Source: Nocardia sp.
Lineage (GTDB): Bacteria; Actinomycetota; Actinomycetes; Mycobacteriales; Mycobacteriaceae
Direction: 5' to 3'
DNA length: 8,095 nt
NCBI GenBank assembly: GCA_013361595.1
Contig: JABFXT010000858.1
Location: forward strand, 1 to 8,095
Position 1 is the stretch's first letter; the number at the start of each line of letters is the position of its first letter. The notes below the pieces were generated by a model. It was not told the DNA's origin and did no database searches. It saw nothing but the letters and a program-made list of their open reading frames with translations. The translations under genes were made by a program, and so were the position numbers. Shown piece by piece: positions 1 to 5,910 of the stretch.

Positions 1-2675
1 AGGTAGCGGCGTCATCGAATCGCCCGGTCGGCTGGTATCGGGCAACCGAAGACGATTCCACCGAGGGGGCCTTCGGCAATTACCTGTCCGCAATGGTGCG
101 GGGTATGGGCTGCCGGCTTGCGTCGGGCCTGGGCTCGATGGACGAGATTCTGATCGAATTGGACAAATGCGATAGTTTCGACGGGTTGCTGATCATCGAC
201 GACGTACACGAGATCGCCGGCAGCGAGGCCGAACGAGCGTTGGCCCGTTTCGTCGCCTTGCGGCCACCTGGTCTCCGTATGCTCTTGGGATCACGGCGCA
301 CCCCCGAAATCAACTTGCCTCGTCTCGTGGTTTCCGGCGACGCCCGGGAAATTGATCCCGACCAGTTGCGGTTCCGGTCCTGGGAAGTCGAGGAGCTGTT
401 CGCGACCGTCTACGGTGCACCACTCGCGCCCGAATCGGCCGCCAGGTTGACTCGCCGTATCGGGGGGTGGGCGGCAGGACTGCAACTCTTCCACCTTGCG
501 ACCACCGGGCTCGCGGACGCCGACCGGCAGCGTGCCGTCCGAGAACTCACGATGCATTCCAGGCTTCTGCGCGCATATCTCGCTCGGAACGTCCTCTCGG
601 AACTGCCGCCCGACCAGCGATGGTTCATGATCCACACGTCGACTCTGGGTCTTATGACGCCCACCCTCTGTGACGCCCTGCTGGGAATTACCGGGAGCGG
701 TCGGATTCTGCAGCAGCTGACAGACAATCAACTGTTCACCGAGTGCGACGATGTCGGCCGGACGTTCCGTTACCACGAGGTGCTTCGCACTCATCTCGAG
801 CTCGCTCTCCTCGAGCTGAAGGGCGAGACGGAAACCCGCTCGTGGTATCTGCGGGCCGCGCACCTGCTGGAGGGGGCGGGCGAGCATCGCCATGCGGCAC
901 ACGCGTACGCCAAGGCGTCGGACTGGGGGGCGGTATCGCGACTCATCCGGGAGGCGACTGCCGGCGAGGTGCCGATCGGCGACGACGATCCCTTGCTCAG
1001 CTGCGGCGAGTGGCGAACCGATCCCTGGCTGGCGCTCGCGCTGGCGCGCCTCCGCGTCCGAGAGGGAGCCGTCGGTCGAGCAGATGAGGCGTATCGGGCG
1101 GCGCGGGCCCTGCTGGACGATCCGGAGTTCGTCGGGCGATGCGAGTCCGAGCGTCTATCACTGGCCCCGTGGCTGCCTGGGGCATCTGCCGGCGCACGGC
1201 CGGCAGACCACTGGCTCACGCCCCTGCGCGCCGCCCTGTGTTCCGCCCCGACGGACCTGTTCGCCGCGGATCCGTCGTCGGGCTCCCCGCGGGATCGCTT
1301 CGTGAACGGCATGTGCGCGCTCGCAGCGGGCGAAATCGATTGGGCTGGAGAGGCGTTGAGGGCGGCACAATTCACCTCCGAACCGATACCGTCGATGGCG
1401 GCGCGTCTTACCGTCGTGGTCATCGACGCACTTCGCGGCACAACACCGGATCCATCGGTCGTGCACGATCTCGCCTCGACGTGCTATCGCGAGGGATTGC
1501 CCTGGCTCGAACGTGTGTGTCGCGGAATACAGGAGTTGCTGCTCGTCCGGGAGCTTCCCGCGGAATGGCGCGTCGACGTCTGCGCGGAGATGGTGCGTGA
1601 GTGCGAGGAGCTCGGCGACCATTGGGGAGCCGCATTGATGACATTCGGACTCGCGCTGACCGCGCGATGTCGACACGATCCGGATGCGGCCCAGCGCTTC
1701 GGGGACGCGGCTGTCCGCTTCGGGCAACTCGGTGCCCCGGTACTCGCCGTATGGTGTCGCATCCTGAGGCTCGACGACGCCGCACCCGACAACGCTGGTC
1801 GAGCACAGCAGGCCGCTGTGGCGGCGCGGGGACTCGGGCTGCACCGCGCCGAGGCGTTCGCCCTGTCGTGCGCGGCAGCGGGGGCCCTGTCCCACGGTCG
1901 GAAACACCTTCCTTCGCTCGGCTCTCTCGCACCGGGGACTTCTGGTACGAACGGGAAAGTCCGGGGCACCGGAATACCCCCGGTGGGAATCTTCTGCTTC
2001 GGCGGCTACCGGCTCGAGGCGTTCGGTCGGGTCGTCGAGCTCGCGGGTCTGCGGCCGCAGGCGCGCACGTTGCTACGACTGTTGTCGATGACACCGAACC
2101 GTGACTGCCACCGCGAGTCGCTCGAGGATGCGCTGTGGCCCGGTGTCCCGCACGACGCCGCATGCCACCGTTTGCAGGTCGCCGTGTCGAGCGTTCGAGG
2201 CCTGCTGCGCGCCCACGGGATGGCACTGCTGCGACGTGACGAGTCCTATCGGCTGTGTGTCCCCGCGGACGGTTTCTCCGATGTGCTGGAGTTCGAGCGC
2301 GCGCTTACCGACGCCGCCTCACCCCGGAGACGAACGGACGTGCGGGCACGGGTGGCCGCGCGGGCGCACGCACTCACCCTCTACGCCGGGGACCTCCTGC
2401 CGGAGGACGGCCCCGCCGAGTTCGTCACCACCGAGCGCCAGCGGCTGCGCCACACCGCTGCGGTCGCGGCCGCCGCCCTGGCCGGGGACTACCTGATACT
2501 CGGCGACGCAGCTGAGGCCTACGAGGCGGCCAGACGAGCCGTGGACCTCGATCCCTACCAGGACGCGCCCTGGCAACTGATGGTGGAGATCCACGAGACG
2601 GCAGGCGACGCGAGCGCCGCCGCGCAGGTGCGGGGCGAATACCGCCGGATCCGGGCCGAGCTCGGTCTACCGTAG
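1..2675 (+). CDS. STAND/MalT-type NTPase regulator with C-terminal SARP-like winged helix and BTAD domain (5' partial)
   Basis: Predicted cytoplasmic transcriptional regulator; the 5' end lies outside the window. The frame is open from base 3, and the codons before the ATG at 93 encode RPVGWYRATEDD, the motif that follows the Walker A loop in MalT/LuxR-type STAND NTPases. The ATG at 93 is therefore internal, and Walker A lies off the left edge. Counting that ATG as residue 1: Walker B LLIIDD at 32-37; a sensor-like LLGSRRTPEINLPRL at 64-78; the GGWAAGLQL motif at 124-132; a helical, TPR-like middle at about 250-600; a Gly/Pro/Ser linker at 601-630; an OmpR-type winged helix at about 633-708, including LEDALWPG and HRLQVAVSSVRGLLR; and a BTAD helical repeat domain at about 719-860 ending in EYRRIRAELGLP. 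In AfsR-type SARPs the winged helix and BTAD come first, so the order here is reversed. Nineteen cysteines are visible. The gene converges on the injection-system operon. Family assignment is firm; the target genes are inferred. Confidence 0.92.
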   Translation, partial: VAASSNRPVGWYRATEDDSTEGAFGNYLSAMVRGMGCRLASGLGSMDEILIELDKCDSFDGLLIIDDVHEIAGSEAERALARFVALRPPGLRMLLGSRRTPEINLPRLVVSGDAREIDPDQLRFRSWEVEELFATVYGAPLAPESAARLTRRIGGWAAGLQLFHLATTGLADADRQRAVRELTMHSRLLRAYLARNVLSELPPDQRWFMIHTSTLGLMTPTLCDALLGITGSGRILQQLTDNQLFTECDDVGRTFRYHEVLRTHLELALLELKGETETRSWYLRAAHLLEGAGEHRHAAHAYAKASDWGAVSRLIREATAGEVPIGDDDPLLSCGEWRTDPWLALALARLRVREGAVGRADEAYRAARALLDDPEFVGRCESERLSLAPWLPGASAGARPADHWLTPLRAALCSAPTDLFAADPSSGSPRDRFVNGMCALAAGEIDWAGEALRAAQFTSEPIPSMAARLTVVVIDALRGTTPDPSVVHDLASTCYREGLPWLERVCRGIQELLLVRELPAEWRVDVCAEMVRECEELGDHWGAALMTFGLALTARCRHDPDAAQRFGDAAVRFGQLGAPVLAVWCRILRLDDAAPDNAGRAQQAAVAARGLGLHRAEAFALSCAAAGALSHGRKHLPSLGSLAPGTSGTNGKVRGTGIPPVGIFCFGGYRLEAFGRVVELAGLRPQARTLLRLLSMTPNRDCHRESLEDALWPGVPHDAACHRLQVAVSSVRGLLRAHGMALLRRDESYRLCVPADGFSDVLEFERALTDAASPRRRTDVRARVAARAHALTLYAGDLLPEDGPAEFVTTERQRLRHTAAVAAAALAGDYLILGDAAEAYEAARRAVDLDPYQDAPWQLMVEIHETAGDASAAAQVRGEYRRIRAELGLP

Positions 2676-3236
2676 AACACCTCGACCGTCGACCTCGGTG
2701 GCGGTCACCACCTCGACATGGTGCGTAATATGCGCCGGTTTGACGGCATCGACCAGCGCATCGAGTCTGCGCTCGTCGATCGCCGAACGATCGGTTACCA
2801 CCAGCCGAACGGTCAGCAGCGGGTGCGGGTTACCCGGAGACGGGGTCCCGGGTGTCGTGGACGCGACGATGCCCCCGGATTCCTCGATCTCTGGTTCGAC
2901 GTCGAACACCGCGGCGACTGCCTCACGTACGCTGCGCGCGGTGCCGCGGGCCGCCAGCGTACGTACCCCCGCCCGGATGAGGTCGCGCCGACGTGCCTCG
3001 GTCTCGTGGCCGACGAAGGTGAGTCCGATCCACCCCGCGAGCCAGCCGAGCATGTCTTCCGGGGTGGTGGACGGATCGAGGTAGGCACCGAACGAATCGA
3101 GCGTCGTGAACACGGGCGCGAGCAATTCGTCGAACGCGGCACACAGTTGCTGGGTGTACCGATCCTGCTGATACACCCCGGGTACCGTCTCGCCGAGCGG
3201 TCGGGCCGACGGGAGTCCGTCGATTGTGCCTCTCAT
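2667..3236 (-). CDS. P2 gpI / TIGR02242-like phage tail protein of the eCIS baseplate
   Basis: A 189-residue protein resembling the phage tail protein family related to P2 gpI (TIGR02242 type), a small component at the baseplate periphery of contractile tails. Visible signs are PGVYQQDRYTQQL near residues 19-31, DPSTTPEDMLGWLAGWIGL at 54-72, then RRRDLIRAGVRTLAARGTAR at 82-101, the usual arginine-rich helix followed by an RGT turn. A Gly/Pro/Thr-rich stretch at 120-139 separates this helical core from a C-terminal beta section ending in VKPAHITHHVEV at 165-176. The start chosen is the ATG at 3236, whose ATGA overlaps the stop of the baseplate J gene by 4 bp. An upstream extension in the same frame (to 3443) reads as the arginine-rich shadow of the J gene. 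It is the last gene of the operon in this window and overlaps the regulator gene by 9 bp tail to tail. The exact Afp counterpart is uncertain. Confidence 0.9.
   Translation of the reverse strand: MRGTIDGLPSARPLGETVPGVYQQDRYTQQLCAAFDELLAPVFTTLDSFGAYLDPSTTPEDMLGWLAGWIGLTFVGHETEARRRDLIRAGVRTLAARGTARSVREAVAAVFDVEPEIEESGGIVASTTPGTPSPGNPHPLLTVRLVVTDRSAIDERRLDALVDAVKPAHITHHVEVVTATEVDGRGVLR
3233..3236 (-). promoter_or_regulatory. ATGA stop-start overlap, baseplate J to gpI-like gene
   Basis: The TGA stop of the J gene (3235-3233) overlaps the ATG start of the gpI-like gene (3236-3234). Only a weak GTGGA-like motif lies upstream, so coupled reinitiation is likely. This overlap fixes the start of the last gene. 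Confidence 0.75.
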
Positions 3237-5179
3237 GCCGGTTCCACTACCTGGTGATCGTAGGAGTACACGAGCGCGGTGGCAGCAACGGGCACGATGG
3301 ACACACGCTCCCGTTTCCGGGTGGCCGGATTCGCGGTGTACAGGCGAACCATCATTTCGCTCGACATATCGATACCGGGAACGGTACTGATCGCCGCACC
3401 CATTTCGCCTTCCTGCACGGGGCGCCCGATCGGCCATCCGCAACCGTGTGGGCCGCCGTACAGCGGATGGAGCACCCGGTACAGGGCGGTGAGGATGCCG
3501 GATTCGACGTGAGAGCGTACGAATCCGGGCAGCGGATGCATTCCCACCACCACGGTGACCGCTTGGTAGGTGGGAGGCTCGATCACGAGCCGAGTGCCGA
3601 CGAGGCGGCGTTCGTCGAGGAACCGTCGAATCCGTTCGACGGTCTCGGTCGGCGGTGTGAGATCCGCGAGTTCGACTCTGCCCAGTTCGTCGGAGGTTAC
3701 GTGCGGCACGAGAAGTACCCGGACCACCCCCTCGGAAGCATTCTGTGCCGACAGGCAGTGCACGCGGGCGATCTCCGGAGCCACCTCGCGTGTCAGGTCC
3801 TCGAAGTCCTGGGCGGTGACCGCGCGACCGCGCGAATGCAGGATCAGTGGTCCGCGGGTCTTGACGTCGTCGAGTGTCTCCGCGGGTGCGCCGCCGATCA
3901 CCGGACTGCGATTCTCGACGCGGGAGATGTAGGGCACGCTGGTCTTCAGCACGCGGATGCGACCGGTCGCGACATTGCCTTGCACGCCGCCGCCGGTTCG
4001 ATACGCCGCCATTCGCAGTGGCGCGGATTTGGGTGGAATCGCACCGTACTGGCGAAGCGTGCCGGCCGACTCACGCACGGCCGGCCCGAACATCACCTCG
4101 CCGGAGACCGCGTCGACGTGAAAGACCTGGTCCCCTTCCGCCGCCTCGGCGAAGTGGTCCACATGCCGCCATATCGACTCGATATCGCCATCGACCGCGA
4201 CGACGCTGCAGCCCGCCCAGGGCAGAACCGGTACGTGCTGGAGACGAAAATGTTGGGCGGCCGTACCGTCGGAGTTGCCGAGCGGCTCGTCGCGGATGAC
4301 TCGGGCATGCACGATCGATGCCGTACCGCCGATCGTGCTCGCGGCCACTTTCCGTATCCGAGGAGGTTCGGAAAAGGTTCTCTGGTTGGGCTCCGGTTCC
4401 CGCAGCCGGCAGCGAACCCATCCCCTCCGCACCCCGGCCAGTACGGATTCGTCGTGATCATTCGGCAGGTGCAGGACGACATCGCCCGGCTTGTTCAGGC
4501 CTCCTGTTTCATCGCGGTCGACCGGACATTGTTTCCAGCCGCTCGGCGTCTTCGCCTCCCACACCAGCGGGGGACGCCGCGGATCGACACCGATGCCCGA
4601 GACCTCGCAGTCGATGCGTAGCAACACCGCACACGAGGGCACGGCGTCGGACAGGCCGATCATCAAGGAATCTCCGGGACGGGGCACCGGCGAGAAACAC
4701 GTGAATCCGGAACCGCGCATCTCGTTGGTCCGCTCGGTCGGATCCTCGCCGACGAGTTCGACGCCGACCCACGGTGCGGTACACGGAACGATGTCGAGCT
4801 GCTCGACCGTCGTGAACACCACGGGCTCGGTGATGTCCGTGCGATCTGTGCCGACTTCGGTCTCCGCACGCACGACCACGACCTGGGATTGCGGGGCCGA
4901 CAGCCAGAAGGTGACGGTTCCCTGCGCGACACCGGGCGGTCGCCGCTCCACCCCGATCAGTTCGAGGAACTTGACGTAATGGCGATCGGGAACGCGATTC
5001 AACCGGTAGATGAGCTGGTCGACCATCATCGCGAATGTTTCGATCAGGGTGATGCCGGGATCGGAGATGTTGTGATCGCTCCAGTCGGGGCATCGGTACC
5101 TGACGAGTCGGCGCGCATCGTCGACGAGCTGCTGGAAGCGCCGGTCGTCGAGGTCGGGGGCGGGCAACACGACGCTCAC
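3233..5179 (-). CDS. Baseplate J-like wedge protein (putative baseplate assembly protein, TIGR02243 type)
   Basis: A 648-residue baseplate wedge protein, related to P2 gpJ, T4 gp6 and Afp11. In contractile particles this family forms the ring that ties baseplate to sheath. The N-terminal signature CPDWSDHNISDPGITLIETF (30-49), then LIYRLNRVPDRHYVKFLELIGV (about 56-77), is typical of the eCIS/TIGR02243 group. A variable beta-rich insert follows at about 120-385. The core J signature is YRTGGGVQGNVATGRIRVL (393-411), VENRSPVIGGAPAETLDDVK (421-440) and GRAVTAQDFEDLTREVAPEIARV (about 451-473). The C-terminal arm includes GWPIGRPVQEGEMGAAISTV (581-600). The start is the GTG at 5179, overlapping the stop of the gp25-like gene as GTGA. 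A longer in-frame extension to 5587 is the arginine-rich antiparallel-frame shadow of that neighbour. There is no good Shine-Dalgarno site before the GTG, so initiation probably depends on coupling to the upstream gene. The stop overlaps the next start by 4 bp. Confidence 0.95.
   Translation of the reverse strand: MSVVLPAPDLDDRRFQQLVDDARRLVRYRCPDWSDHNISDPGITLIETFAMMVDQLIYRLNRVPDRHYVKFLELIGVERRPPGVAQGTVTFWLSAPQSQVVVVRAETEVGTDRTDITEPVVFTTVEQLDIVPCTAPWVGVELVGEDPTERTNEMRGSGFTCFSPVPRPGDSLMIGLSDAVPSCAVLLRIDCEVSGIGVDPRRPPLVWEAKTPSGWKQCPVDRDETGGLNKPGDVVLHLPNDHDESVLAGVRRGWVRCRLREPEPNQRTFSEPPRIRKVAASTIGGTASIVHARVIRDEPLGNSDGTAAQHFRLQHVPVLPWAGCSVVAVDGDIESIWRHVDHFAEAAEGDQVFHVDAVSGEVMFGPAVRESAGTLRQYGAIPPKSAPLRMAAYRTGGGVQGNVATGRIRVLKTSVPYISRVENRSPVIGGAPAETLDDVKTRGPLILHSRGRAVTAQDFEDLTREVAPEIARVHCLSAQNASEGVVRVLLVPHVTSDELGRVELADLTPPTETVERIRRFLDERRLVGTRLVIEPPTYQAVTVVVGMHPLPGFVRSHVESGILTALYRVLHPLYGGPHGCGWPIGRPVQEGEMGAAISTVPGIDMSSEMMVRLYTANPATRKRERVSIVPVAATALVYSYDHQVVEPA
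5176..5179 (-). promoter_or_regulatory. GTGA stop-start overlap, gp25-like to baseplate J
   Basis: The TGA stop of the gp25-like gene (5178-5176) overlaps the GTG start of the J gene (5179-5177). The bases before it (CAGGCGGG directly abutting the GTG) are a poorly spaced ribosome site, so termination-reinitiation is the likely route of translation. The coupling is inferred from the arrangement. Confidence 0.75.
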
Positions 5180-5613
5180 CCCGCCTGTTGTCGTGGTGTG
5201 GTGGGAAACGACTCTTCGGGCTCGTCGACGATCAGGTAGAACGGAAACACCAGATTGCGTACGTCGCTGCGCTCGTGGATCGAATAGGCCACGTCGATGT
5301 AGCACGTCCCGGGTGCGGCCGGGTCGAACCGAACCACGACGTCGCGCACGTCGATTCGCGGCTCCCACTGGGCGAGGGCTTCGTGCACGTCGGCGGCGAT
5401 CGCCGCGGCGGTAGCTTCGTTCGCCGGGGAGAAGATGTGTTCGTGCACCCGGCAGCCGAACTCCGGGCGCATGGGCCGCTCGCCGGGAGCGGTCCGGAGG
5501 ATCAGCTCGATCGCCTGCTCGATATCGCGGAATCCGGTGGCCAGTGCGATGCCGCCGACGGCGTCGACCTGCACCGGGTAGTTCCACCCGCTGCCGATGA
5601 AGTCGATGGGCAC
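5176..5613 (-). CDS. gp25/GPW-like baseplate protein
   Basis: A 145-residue member of the GPW/gp25 family (P2 gpW, T4 gp25, T6SS TssE, Afp9). In these machines gp25 is the wedge subunit that nucleates sheath assembly on the baseplate. Family marks are GGIALATGFRDIEQAIELIL (20-39), the TAPGERPMRPEFGCRVHEHIF segment (41-61), a helix at 66-82, and WEPRIDV (83-89), which carries the conserved Glu-Pro-Arg motif. A beta-strand section, CYIDVAYSI at about 104-112, follows, then a polar tail ending in PRQQAG. The start is the GTG at 5613. It is set by a strong GGAGGT site 7 bases upstream (see the separate entry) and lies only 4 bases after the PAAR stop codon. The stop overlaps the GTG of the baseplate J gene. 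Length is ordinary for the family, and no key residue appears to be missing. Confidence 0.95.
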   Translation of the reverse strand: MPIDFIGSGWNYPVQVDAVGGIALATGFRDIEQAIELILRTAPGERPMRPEFGCRVHEHIFSPANEATAAAIAADVHEALAQWEPRIDVRDVVVRFDPAAPGTCYIDVAYSIHERSDVRNLVFPFYLIVDEPEESFPTTPRQQAG

Positions 5614-5617
5614 GGTC

Positions 5618-5899
5618 TCAACCTCCGATCAGTACTGTTGCCGCGCCGAAAACGATCGGCGCACCGCAGGCGGACAGGTCACCCACCCGCGCGGCAGGCA
5701 TTCCGCCGATGAGGACGGTCGCCGATCCCGGTCCGGCGATCACCGTCGGCGGATGGACGGCGGGCGGTGGAAAGCTGCAGATATGTGGGGTCCCCACGGT
5801 CGCCGCCGGCTGTCCGGCGATGAGCACGGTGGGGACCCCGGGCGGCCCGATCACACCCGGATGGCCGGTTGGGTCACCGACCCGCGCCGCAGGGGGCAT
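5618..5899 (-). CDS. PAAR-domain spike tip protein
   Basis: A 93-residue PAAR protein, expected to form the sharp cone that caps the VgrG spike trimer (role known for T6SS PAAR and Afp10). The sequence has an internal two-fold pattern: PAARVGD at 3-9 and again at 68-74, and TVLIAG/TVLIGG at 24-29, 61-66 and 88-93. Candidate zinc ligands are H13, H39, C41, H49 and C78; PAAR tips usually bind one metal through His and Cys side chains, so four of these are likely used. The start is the ATG at 5899, with a strong AGGGAGGA site ending 3 bases before it. An upstream in-frame ATG at 5953 lies inside the spike gene and gives an arginine-rich, non-PAAR leader, so it was not chosen. There is no C-terminal extension, so this tip carries no fused effector. 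The gene sits 10 bases after the spike stop codon. Confidence 0.94.
   Translation of the reverse strand: MPPAARVGDPTGHPGVIGPPGVPTVLIAGQPAATVGTPHICSFPPPAVHPPTVIAGPGSATVLIGGMPAARVGDLSACGAPIVFGAATVLIGG
5621..5626 (-). promoter_or_regulatory. Shine-Dalgarno site GGAGGT for the gp25-like gene
   Basis: GGAGGT lies 7 bases before the GTG start at 5613. The six bases are also the last two codons (Gly92 and Gly93) of the PAAR gene, just before its TGA. The site decides the GTG start and ties initiation of the gp25-like gene to ribosomes finishing the PAAR gene. Confidence 0.85.
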
Positions 5900-5902
5900 G
5901 CG

Positions 5903-5910
5903 TCCTCCCT
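5903..5910 (-). promoter_or_regulatory. Shine-Dalgarno site AGGGAGGA for the PAAR gene
   Basis: AGGGAGGA ends 3 bases before the ATG at 5899 and begins at the last base of the spike stop codon. It supports the short PAAR start over the upstream in-frame ATG at 5953. Confidence 0.85.

Noticed and set aside
93..95. ATG at 93 as the start of the regulator
   Set aside because: The frame is open to the window edge, and the upstream codons encode the conserved RPVGWYRATEDD segment of STAND NTPases, so the real start is outside.
1158..2226. Two overlapping 249- and 268-codon open frames on the minus strand
   Set aside because: Both are antisense to the regulator and Arg/Pro/Ser-rich, with no domain; the plus-strand frame carries clear NTPase, winged-helix and BTAD motifs.
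2684..2706. GACCG/CGGTC stem as a terminator
   Set aside because: Only 5 bp with a 13-base loop and no T-run on either strand; too weak for an intrinsic terminator.
3224..4621. 465-codon open frame on the plus strand
   Set aside because: It lies fully antisense to the baseplate J gene, has no recognisable domain, and its His/Arg/Asp-rich composition is typical of a GC-rich shadow frame.
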